A DNA stretch of 12,829 bases from Thermoprotei archaeon (lineage in GTDB: Archaea; Thermoproteota; Thermoprotei_A; Sulfolobales; Fervidicoccaceae), in contig JAEMPT010000028.1 of the NCBI GenBank assembly GCA_022759165.1, forward strand, positions 1 to 12,829. Direction: 5' to 3'. Below are positions 1-5,807 of this stretch, piece after piece. The number at the start of each line of letters is the position of its first letter. Positions within the stretch are counted from its first letter, which is position 1. The position numbers were made by a program, and so were the translations under genes. The notes under the pieces were generated by a model that worked only from the letters and a program-made list of their open reading frames with translations, was not told the DNA's origin and did no database searches.

Positions 1-38
1 GAAGCGCTATGATCTCATGACAACCATTTATAACTGAA

Positions 39-210
39 AACCTCGCCGTTCACGGAGAGGATGTTCCTCTTTGCAGAAGGAAGTTCAAGCATGAATATAG
101 CCTATGCCTTAATGAGCTCTGGGGGATGGGGGAGAGGTGAGCCCCCCGAACCAGAAAATGAGGCTGGAGGCGTAAAGCCCCAGTTAAACACTGGAAGCCT
201 TATCCTTTAG
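39..210 (+). pseudogene. decayed C-terminal remnant of an IS605-type TnpB
   Basis: No intact gene is present. In the frame starting at 39 the reading HGEDVPLCRRKFKHEYSLCL (53-110) loosely resembles the end of a TnpB zinc-ribbon and RuvC-III region, and it stops at 138-140. In the frame starting at 121 the sequence continues as GWGRGEPPEPENEAGG, ending in TAG at 208-210. This is a low-complexity Gly/Pro/Glu tail of the kind seen at TnpB C-termini. The two pieces would join through a frameshift near 115-135. The remnant lies immediately before a right-end motif typical of IS200/IS605 elements, and that position is the main support. The zinc-ribbon cysteines are mostly lost, so this is a relic. 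The call is an inference from position and faint resemblance, not from a clear family match. Confidence 0.35.
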
Positions 211-225
211 GGCGGGGTAGTTCAC
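165..225 (+). mobile_element. IS200/IS605-type right end (relic)
   Basis: The segment ends in TTTAGGGCGGGGTAGTTCAC (206-225). This is the hallmark right-end motif of many archaeal and bacterial IS200/IS605 elements, where a GC-rich hairpin is followed by GGTAGTTCAC. The usual 5' arm of the final hairpin is damaged here (GCCTTATCC instead of a run pairing with GGGCGGGG). A small upstream hairpin, CCAGT-TAAAC-ACTGG, is intact at about 179-193. The last 14 bases (212-225) recur as an exact inverted copy at 11177-11190. In IS605 elements this region also forms the 3' scaffold of the omega-RNA used by TnpB. The element body would extend leftwards, mostly beyond the window. Confidence 0.6.
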
Positions 226-316
226 CTGCCTTAAAGGGCTAAGCTTTCAGTTATAAAAAACTTAAAATCATAAAGTAGCGTTCATCAAGACAGCTAGGAA
301 ATACAAATCTTTCTTT

Positions 317-328
317 GTTTCTAGAAAC
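317..328. promoter_or_regulatory. perfect 12-bp palindrome, candidate operator
   Basis: GTTTCTAGAAAC is its own reverse complement. It lies 7 to 29 bases upstream of two TATA-like boxes that could drive the ferredoxin gene, a normal place for an archaeal dimeric regulator to bind. No second copy was noticed in the window. The regulatory role is inferred. Confidence 0.3.
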
Positions 329-356
329 GGTTCATTTTAAATAATAGACGAAAAGA

Positions 357-365
357 TTTAATTAT
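357..365 (+). promoter_or_regulatory. candidate TATA box of the ferredoxin gene
   Basis: TTTAATTAT is centred near 361, so transcription would start near 386-388. That gives a leader of about 17 nt containing the GGTGAT ribosome binding site. A second candidate (TTTTAAATAATA, 335-346) would give a leader of about 37 nt. The choice between them cannot be made from sequence alone. Confidence 0.4.
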
Positions 366-403
366 CAAAAAATCACAGATTTTAGAGCATCACGGTGATC
401 ATT

Positions 404-643
404 ATGGGGAAGATAAAGGTAACAATAGAGAGGGATTCCTGTATTGGAGACATGGTCTGCGTGAATCTATGCCCCGATGTTTTTGAAATGAATCCAGAAG
501 ATGGCAAGTCACAGATCGTTGCGAAGTGGAGAGTGGATCCAAATGATTTATCGACTGGGCTGGTTGACGACTCTCTCGAAGAGTGCGTTAAGTCTGCAGC
601 CGAGAGCTGTCCTGTTTCTATCATCAAGCTGGAGAAGGCCTGA
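404..643 (+). CDS. small single-cluster ferredoxin with Asp ligand
   Basis: A 79-residue soluble electron carrier. The motif is C13-x2-D16-x2-C19-x3-C23-P, followed by C61 and C69-P. This matches Pyrococcus furiosus ferredoxin, where three Cys and one Asp bind a [4Fe-4S] cluster and the other two Cys can form a disulfide. By analogy C13, D16, C19 and C69 would be ligands and C23/C61 the disulfide pair, with the same 8-residue spacing between the last two Cys. An in-frame GTG at 395 exists, but ATG at 404 is preferred because GGTGAT (394-399) sits four bases upstream and matches the archaeal 16S rRNA tail. The gene stands alone, between an IS605 relic and convergent livF. Likely partners are oxidoreductases encoded elsewhere, but none is indicated by context. 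Confidence 0.88.
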   Translation: MGKIKVTIERDSCIGDMVCVNLCPDVFEMNPEDGKSQIVAKWRVDPNDLSTGLVDDSLEECVKSAAESCPVSIIKLEKA

Positions 644-657
644 TCTAAGAATTAAGC

Positions 658-692
658 TTTTTTAAAGATCTTCAATTTTTAGAAAGATTTTT
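658..692 (+). terminator. oligo-T terminator after the ferredoxin gene
   Basis: Three T runs (658-663, 676-680, 688-692) follow the ferredoxin stop codon within 50 nt on the plus strand. No strong hairpin precedes them. This fits the T-rich, hairpin-independent terminators of archaea, and it sits just before the stop codon of convergent livF. Confidence 0.55.
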
Positions 693-695
693 CGG

Positions 696-1427
696 CTATT
701 GTTGCCTGGCTCTGAGCCCAAGGTATAGCGCGCCGAGCTCCGGATCTTCCAACAACTTTCTTCCTTCCCCTTTATATGTCACCCTCCCGCTGCCCATTAT
801 TACCGCATAATCAGATATTTCCAATGCAAGCTTGGCATTTTGCTCTACTAAGATTATTGTCTTTTCCTTCTTGGTATTGAGATCCCTGATGATATTGATA
901 AGCTGATGAGATATCTTTGGCGATAGGGCAGCTGTAGGTTCATCGAACATGAGGATCTCGGGTGATCTCATCAGAGCCATGGCCGTGGCGAGCATCTGTC
1001 TCTCGCCTCCACTGAGCTTGCCTGCCTTCTGCTTCATGTAGGCCCGAAGCAAGGGAAATATGCTTAAAACTTCCTCGACTTTTGCGCTCGCCTCCTCTTT
1101 ACTTAACGTATATGCGGCCATCTTTAAGTTCTCCTGAACCGATAGGTTTTCAAATATGTTTTGCGTCTGTGGTAAGTAAGCTATCCCCATCTTTGCTATA
1201 TCATGCGGCGGCTTGGAAGTGATCTCCTGGGTCTTCAAATATATTTTTCCAGAAATGACTTTTGCTAGCCCGAAAATAGTTTTAAGCAAAGTGCTTTTGC
1301 CGCTACCGTTAGGTCCTACTATAACCGTCACCTTCTTTTCTGGAAAGGCCAACGTGATATCGAACAGGATATGCATCTTCCCGTATCCTGCGTTCAGGTC
1401 CTCTGTCCTCAGCACAGGGGCTTCCAT
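696..1427 (-). CDS. livF: LivF-type branched-chain amino acid ABC transporter ATPase
   Basis: A 243-residue ATP-binding subunit of a hydrophobic amino acid uptake (HAAT) family importer, acting at the inner face of the membrane as partner of LivG. Walker A is GPNGSGKST (38-46), the Q-loop Gln is at 87, the signature LSGGERQ at 138-144, and Walker B ILMFDEP at 158-164. The switch region reads VEQN, with Gln replacing the usual His, which is the normal LivF form and separates it from LivG. Length is typical. The ATG start lies five bases after the livG stop. The GGTGAT that forms its ribosome binding site overlaps that stop codon (reading GGGTGATCTAAATG on the minus strand), so the two are translationally coupled. 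Substrate cannot be told from the ATPase; amino acids, urea or related compounds are possible. Confidence 0.9.
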   Translation of the reverse strand: MEAPVLRTEDLNAGYGKMHILFDITLAFPEKKVTVIVGPNGSGKSTLLKTIFGLAKVISGKIYLKTQEITSKPPHDIAKMGIAYLPQTQNIFENLSVQENLKMAAYTLSKEEASAKVEEVLSIFPLLRAYMKQKAGKLSGGERQMLATAMALMRSPEILMFDEPTAALSPKISHQLINIIRDLNTKKEKTIILVEQNAKLALEISDYAVIMGSGRVTYKGEGRKLLEDPELGALYLGLRARQQ

Positions 1428-1432
1428 TTAGA

Positions 1433-2233
1433 TCACCCACCAAGATATGTTTCAATCACTATGGGGCTATTGACCACTTCTTCAGGCTTACCTTGGGCAA
1501 CAACCCTCCCCTTAGCCATAGCATAAGCGTAATCTACATAGCCCATGGCTATTTCTAGCCTATGCTCTATAATTAGAAAGGTCATTTCTTTTTCCCTAGC
1601 TAGCCTCCTCAGGAGGGAAAAGATTTCGTGTGCGAGGCTTGGTGCTACTCCTGCTGCTGGCTCGTCCATGAGGACCGTATCGGCCCCATTCATCAAGGCT
1701 CTTCCGATCTCGAGAAGCTTCAACTGACCACCGCTTAGTTTAGAAGCGGGTTGGTCAGCTACTTTTCCCAAATTAACTATGTTGAGTATCTGTGTTGCTC
1801 TCTCAACGTCCCTTTCCTCATACTCAATCCATTTGGACTTTTTCATAGCATTTAGGACTTTTAATCCCTTGCTTTCTCTCGAAGCAACTAGAAGGTTTTC
1901 GAGAACGGTCAGGTTGCTGAACGGTTGCGGGATCTGAAAAGTTCTCACAAGTCCCAGCTCGTTTATTTTATGCGGAGGCATGTTTGTTATGTCATTCCCC
2001 TTGTAGAGGACTCTTCCTAAGTCGCATTTTAAAAAACCACTCACAACGTTTAGGAGTGTGGTCTTTCCAGAGCCATTGGGTCCTATAATTATTGTGATTT
2101 CCCCTTTCCTTATTCCGACCGTGACGCCATCGAGAGCCACTAAGCCCCCGAAGGATTTCTTGATGTTCTCTGCTAAGAGGATCTTCTCTCCAATTTTAAT
2201 GGGGGGAGAACTGCTAACATGCTCTTGTGACAA
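1433..2233 (-). CDS. livG: LivG-type branched-chain amino acid ABC transporter ATPase
   Basis: A 266-residue ATPase subunit that pairs with LivF in HAAT-type importers. Walker A is GPNGSGKTT (51-59), the Q-loop Gln at 100, signature LSGGQ at 166-170, Walker B VLMDEP at 187-192, and switch His at 224 (IIEHR). The long insertion between Q-loop and signature (about 110-160) is typical of LivG and would contact the permeases. The start is taken as TTG at 2231-2233 because AGGTG lies seven bases upstream and no in-frame ATG is close. The N-terminus (MSQEHVSSSPP) is about 15-20 residues longer than in many LivG proteins, so a later start is possible. The genes for LivH, LivM and the binding protein are not in the window, which is unusual because the five genes are often together. 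Confidence 0.9.
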   Translation of the reverse strand: MSQEHVSSSPPIKIGEKILLAENIKKSFGGLVALDGVTVGIRKGEITIIIGPNGSGKTTLLNVVSGFLKCDLGRVLYKGNDITNMPPHKINELGLVRTFQIPQPFSNLTVLENLLVASRESKGLKVLNAMKKSKWIEYEERDVERATQILNIVNLGKVADQPASKLSGGQLKLLEIGRALMNGADTVLMDEPAAGVAPSLAHEIFSLLRRLAREKEMTFLIIEHRLEIAMGYVDYAYAMAKGRVVAQGKPEEVVNSPIVIETYLGG

Positions 2234-2239
2234 TATTGT
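2230..2239. promoter_or_regulatory. 10-bp palindrome over the livG start codon
   Basis: ACAATATTGT is a perfect palindrome covering the TTG start codon (2231-2233), with GTG and GCAC as partly symmetric flanks. A regulator bound here would sit downstream of the promoter and block livGF transcription. Its function is inferred from position only, and chance occurrence is possible. Confidence 0.22.
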
Positions 2240-2283
2240 GCACCTGAAAGCGCTATCTCTGTAGCTAATAACTGGATATTGGA

Positions 2284-2295
2284 GTTTTTATTTTT
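2284..2295 (-). promoter_or_regulatory. weak candidate TATA box of livGF
   Basis: On the minus strand an A/T-rich run reading GGGAAAAAATAAAAACTCC ends about 50 bases before the TTG start. This would place transcription start near 2262 with a leader of about 30 nt. Several other A/T-rich runs exist in 2241-2437, so this choice is tentative. Confidence 0.25.
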
Positions 2296-2344
2296 TCCCT
2301 TTTGGTTTACAAAAGAATATAATTGATGATAATTGTTTCCACCG

Positions 2345-2374
2345 TTCTTAAAAATCGATTCGAAGGCTTAAGAA
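2345..2374. repeat. 7-bp inverted repeat in the ydjM-like/livG spacer
   Basis: TTCTTAA (2345-2351) and TTAAGAA (2368-2374) are inverted copies separated by 16 bases. They lie between the end of the repair operon and the start of livG, and could be a weak terminator stem or an operator. The arms are A/T-rich, so the structure would be weak as RNA. Confidence 0.2.
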
Positions 2375-2437
2375 GTTGCTGTATAAGGCTTTTTACTCAA
2401 ATACTAATCTCTCGATGCAATGCTTTTGGTTTTTGAA

Positions 2438-2881
2438 TTAAACTAATGCGAATAAGATGAGCAACGCTCCAGTGAGAGAGAAGAAAAAGTTTGCTGCCCG
2501 GTTGTCATATCTTATTGACGTCAGCCTAAACATTTTCTCGCTAATAGGCCAGAACAAGGCTACCCCTGACTTAGTCAGTATGTCAAGAAATATGTGGGAT
2601 AAATATGCGATAGCGGATGAAAAAAAGAAGGGGATCCATGGCATTGTCGTGAGCCCCCAAGAAAAAATCAAGGGATTGCTCAGATAAGCCGCTATGCTGG
2701 TGATCGCGAGCGCGGAAAATACGTTATGGAGCGCCGATCTATGCTTCATTGATAGATCGAGGTCTGGGAAAATGGAAAAGACCAGTGAATATGCTATCAT
2801 TAGTTGGTCGAACTCTCCAAACCTTGACATTATAAATAGGGAAATCCCCATTCCGAAGAGGGCATGTGTGAGCCTCTTCAA
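2438..2881 (-). CDS. YdjM-like membrane-bound metal-dependent hydrolase family protein
   Basis: A 147-residue integral membrane protein with about five hydrophobic segments (roughly 7-19, 26-38, 52-67, 83-100, 130-147). It carries the motifs of the YdjM/YfhO-like family (Pfam PF04307): an N-terminal TH (5-6), FPDLD (38-42), HRSALHN (47-53), and SHIFLDILTKSG with H96, D100, T103 and a downstream P112. The His and Asp residues are thought to bind metal. Biochemical activity of the family is largely undefined; relatives are called putative hydrolases. The start is TTG at 2879-2881, whose TTGA overlaps the herA stop codon. GGAGG lies eight bases upstream, and the conserved TH would be lost with the next Met. 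The overlap ties its translation to herA, so a link with DNA repair at the membrane is possible but unproven. Confidence 0.8.
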   Translation of the reverse strand: MKRLTHALFGMGISLFIMSRFGEFDQLMIAYSLVFSIFPDLDLSMKHRSALHNVFSALAITSIAAYLSNPLIFSWGLTTMPWIPFFFSSAIAYLSHIFLDILTKSGVALFWPISEKMFRLTSIRYDNRAANFFFSLTGALLILFALV

Positions 2882-4647
2882 TAGTTACCCTCCGGGTTAT
2901 ACATCGTTGTTTCCAAATCCGTTAGATTTTCCTCGGGAGTGGGGGCTTCGCTTTTCCCCTTCATCCATAGTTCAGCTATCCCGAGATCTCTCCCCACTTT
3001 TTTGCCTGTGTGCTCATCTATCTTCACAAGCGCTGGAAGCTTAGTGAACTCACCGAGCAGAATAGCCTCCCCTGTCCTCAGGCTGGGTAAAAGTCTCAGG
3101 AGCTCATCGCTAAGAAGCTCGCTAGAGCTCTGAACGTACCTCAGATCGTTAGGCTCGACGATCTTTAGAATTATCTTGTTGTTCGTCTGGCTGAGAGAGC
3201 TCTCGTCCACGCTCTTTGGACGCTGACTTATGAGGCAGATCCCCACTCCGAACTTTCGCCCCTCTCTTGCTATCCTGCTAACCACTTCTTTGGTAAGTGT
3301 ATCGTATTCTCTTGGTACCAGTATATGAGCTTCTTCAAGAAACACGAACACTGGTACAGAATAGCCCTCCGTCCCGCCTTTCCTTAGATGTACTTTTCTT
3401 TCGTCGAGAATTCTCCTCAACAGGTAGGAGGCTATTACGTCGCTACCCACATCATCGACTTCGCCGAGATCTACGATATTCAAGTATCCTGGCCTGACTA
3501 TATCTAGGATCGACATGCTTGCTCTGCTTGAAAGTATGTCCTTATATATATCTTCCAAATCCTCCAGTTTATTGATGACGTTCAATATGACGTCTCTATC
3601 TAGCCTTCTAGGTATGTTTTCGAGCTCCTCGCATACAGCATTCGGCGGTTTATACTCCATCTCTTCCTTCTTTTCCTTCCCCCCTTTAATCTGTCTTTCT
3701 TTCTTGCCATCGATCTCGCTGAAGTAATCCAAGCACTCTAGGACATTTTTCATATAGCCAATCAAATCGAATTCTAAAAGCTCTGCTGCATCTCTTTTAG
3801 CGAGTTCGTTGATGTGAGCATGAGTTTGCTTGAACGCGTACCTGAGGACGCTCTGTTGTTTATGAGCGTCTTCCCTTATTCTCGCTAGCTTCTGAATTTC
3901 CCAAATGTTTAGAGAGGACGGGTTTATTTTTGGCCTGATAAGATTCACATGCCCTTCAGCTATACTGGAAGTCGAATATTCGCTATGCATATCAAAGAGC
4001 AGCACAGTAGCACCGAGCCCTGAAACCATCCTCTCGGCGAGAATGCTGACGGTGTTTGACTTGCCTGCCCCTGTTACGGCTAATATAGCGGCATGCCTAG
4101 ATACGAGAGAATCGACGTTCACGAATACTGGGACGCCCGGATGATTAGCTAATATGCCTATTCTAACATATCCCCTCTTTTCTTCTTTAGAGTAGTAGTA
4201 ATGGGCATTTTCTTCCTTTAAACCGGGTGGAAGGAATATTATCTTAAGTACACTGTCATTTGCCCTGTACACAGGATATGATGGTTTAGGAGGCGTGCGG
4301 GGAGGCTCAAATCTTTTTCCACGGAGAAGGGGGGTCACCTTTGTAAGTATTCTCACTATCCCTCTCGTGTAATTCCTAGCCTCAACGATCTTCTTCCAAC
4401 TCTCAAATGATCCCAAGTTTGTCATATCATCAGGAATAAATGGGTTACCGGCCACAGACTCCTCGACCATCCCGAGCAGATGGTCTTCATCATGCTTTAC
4501 GATAACGTACTCACCTATCCTAGGAGGCACCTTCGATAAAATAATGACCCTTGATGGTGTGCTCTCCCCTATCACGTAGCCTATTTCTTCTAGCTGGTTT
4601 TCGCCTACCTTACCTATTTCATCTGAACCTAGACTATTTTCAATCAT
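2878..4647 (-). CDS. herA: HerA DNA translocase/helicase of the end-resection system
   Basis: An FtsK/HerA-type hexameric ATPase of 589 residues that pumps DNA into the NurA nuclease during double-strand-break resection. The first ~100 residues fit the HAS-barrel domain. Walker A is TGAGKS (192-197). The HerA hallmark DPHGEY appears as DMHSEY (219-224). Walker B is VFVFLEEAH (433-441) with the Glu pair, followed by REGRKFG (461-467) and sensor ISQRP (473-477). A Lys/Glu-rich stretch near 314-335 looks like a flexible insertion in the helical part. ATG at 4645-4647 is chosen because GGGGTGA lies a few bases upstream. An in-frame GTG nine bases earlier has poorer spacing. The gene begins 17 bases after nurA ends and overlaps the next gene by four bases. 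Length is somewhat above the ~500 residues of Sulfolobus HerA. Confidence 0.92.
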   Translation of the reverse strand: MIENSLGSDEIGKVGENQLEEIGYVIGESTPSRVIILSKVPPRIGEYVIVKHDEDHLLGMVEESVAGNPFIPDDMTNLGSFESWKKIVEARNYTRGIVRILTKVTPLLRGKRFEPPRTPPKPSYPVYRANDSVLKIIFLPPGLKEENAHYYYSKEEKRGYVRIGILANHPGVPVFVNVDSLVSRHAAILAVTGAGKSNTVSILAERMVSGLGATVLLFDMHSEYSTSSIAEGHVNLIRPKINPSSLNIWEIQKLARIREDAHKQQSVLRYAFKQTHAHINELAKRDAAELLEFDLIGYMKNVLECLDYFSEIDGKKERQIKGGKEKKEEMEYKPPNAVCEELENIPRRLDRDVILNVINKLEDLEDIYKDILSSRASMSILDIVRPGYLNIVDLGEVDDVGSDVIASYLLRRILDERKVHLRKGGTEGYSVPVFVFLEEAHILVPREYDTLTKEVVSRIAREGRKFGVGICLISQRPKSVDESSLSQTNNKIILKIVEPNDLRYVQSSSELLSDELLRLLPSLRTGEAILLGEFTKLPALVKIDEHTGKKVGRDLGIAELWMKGKSEAPTPEENLTDLETTMYNPEGNY

Positions 4648-4664
4648 GAAATTCACCCCACCTG

Positions 4665-5807
4665 CTAAAGCACATCTATTTCCTCTCGACCGCTGAGCTC
4701 TTCCCTAAGTCCAAGGGCATCGATGACCATTTCAGTCGCTTTTTTCTTTATATGCGCCCTTTGATGAGCTAGGAGCAATGGGAACGGATAGCCATCCTCA
4801 GAGGATAAAGATGCGAGGTTAAGGACAAGGTCTTCGTATTTTTTGATCGCTATATCCTCACTTGAAATAGGGGACAGTAACTGTATCTTCAGGGCTGGAG
4901 CCCCGGAAAAAAGCCTAGCATAACCACTGACAAATGAGATCTTCGTGGCTTTGTCACTCAGGCCACACATCCGGGGCAGCTCGTTTCCCAAAGCTTCATT
5001 GAGGTTGGGGGCAACGTTTTCCAGTATGTATCCTTCTTTGACTGTCAGCTTTGTTAATACGTACTGGTCTGGAAGCGGAAGGTTGAATAGAGTGTTGCTT
5101 CTGCCAGTCTTAGTAATGAAAACGAGCGATCCCCCGTTGGCTATCTCATCAAAGAGGGTTTTCAGCCTTAGGGCTTTCTCAGCCAACTCAAAGGTTTTCG
5201 CTTTTTCTGGTTCTTCACTCAGCTCTTCTTCTATGAAGCTCTTCACCGATATAGCGACATCTTCTCTATCTTTATCTTTTATGATATCAGCAACAGTTCC
5301 ACAAAGTGAGTCCTCTTCCCTGTCTAGGTCTTTAAGCTTCATATGCGTTGGTCTCGATATGAGGGATTCTAAGCTTCCGTCTGCCAGCGTGAGGAACCCG
5401 GAACGAATAGAGGATGACATCGCCCTTAACTCCGTAACTTGGCGGTACACCGTTATCCTGTCCTGCGACATAGAAGGCGGTATTAGAATGTCTACATCCA
5501 CGATTCTGACCTCTCCCCCATCTCTATATTCATCGATCGAGCCATCATAAACCAACTTAACAGCATAGGACTTGATGAAATACATCTCGAAGCCTAGCAT
5601 TGATAGTGGATAGGATCCCCCGTCCACAGCCGCCACTTTCGCAGGCTTTGGCAACGTGATCCTATCAGATAGACCTGGAGGAGATATCATGCTTTTCTCT
5701 ATTATACCGAGGGCCCTTTCCCTTGCAGCTCCCAACATCAATATCTTCCTCTTTATTTCCTCGCCCTTTTTCGCCGCCACTTCAAGTATATCGTCCATGT
5801 AGCTCAT
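4665..5807 (-). CDS. nurA: NurA 5'-3' nuclease
   Basis: A 380-residue Mn-dependent nuclease with a RNase H-like fold that, threaded by HerA, degrades the 5' strand at DNA ends. Catalytic Asp is in AAVDGGSYP (D62), a second acidic site in LTLADGSLES (D143), the strand motif VFITKTGRS at about 229-237, and the C-terminal GYPFPLLLAH with His348 near the end. All are in the order known for NurA. ATG at 5805-5807 overlaps the rad50 stop codon as ATGA, so it is taken as the start. An in-frame TTG six bases upstream, with GGAGG four bases before it, is a fair alternative. The gene lies between rad50 and herA, fitting its role as HerA partner. The Asn-free variable middle (about 155-220) is charged, as is usual for this fast-evolving family. 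Confidence 0.9.
   Translation of the reverse strand: MSYMDDILEVAAKKGEEIKRKILMLGAARERALGIIEKSMISPPGLSDRITLPKPAKVAAVDGGSYPLSMLGFEMYFIKSYAVKLVYDGSIDEYRDGGEVRIVDVDILIPPSMSQDRITVYRQVTELRAMSSSIRSGFLTLADGSLESLISRPTHMKLKDLDREEDSLCGTVADIIKDKDREDVAISVKSFIEEELSEEPEKAKTFELAEKALRLKTLFDEIANGGSLVFITKTGRSNTLFNLPLPDQYVLTKLTVKEGYILENVAPNLNEALGNELPRMCGLSDKATKISFVSGYARLFSGAPALKIQLLSPISSEDIAIKKYEDLVLNLASLSSEDGYPFPLLLAHQRAHIKKKATEMVIDALGLREELSGREEIDVL

Larger units (their letters stand above)
226..403. other. AT-rich intergenic leader of the ferredoxin gene
   Basis: No gene is visible. The stretch contains TATA-like runs at 249-258 (TTATAAAAAA), 335-346 and 357-365. It also holds a perfect 12-bp palindrome at 317-328 and the ribosome binding site GGTGAT at 394-399. 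Together they look like the control region of the plus-strand ferredoxin gene. Confidence 0.5.

Noticed and set aside
382..627. 81-codon minus-strand frame antisense to the ferredoxin gene
   Set aside because: The plus strand encodes a clear ferredoxin with all cluster ligands and a good ribosome binding site.
2316..2332. C-box-like TGATGA in the ydjM-like/livG spacer, considered as a C/D box sRNA
   Set aside because: No matching D box (CTGA) at a suitable distance and no terminal stem were found.
4945..5550. 201-codon open frame on the plus strand, antisense to nurA
   Set aside because: It is Ser- and Leu-rich with no domain, lies fully inside the well-supported nurA gene and has no promoter or ribosome binding site. 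This is the usual antisense shadow.
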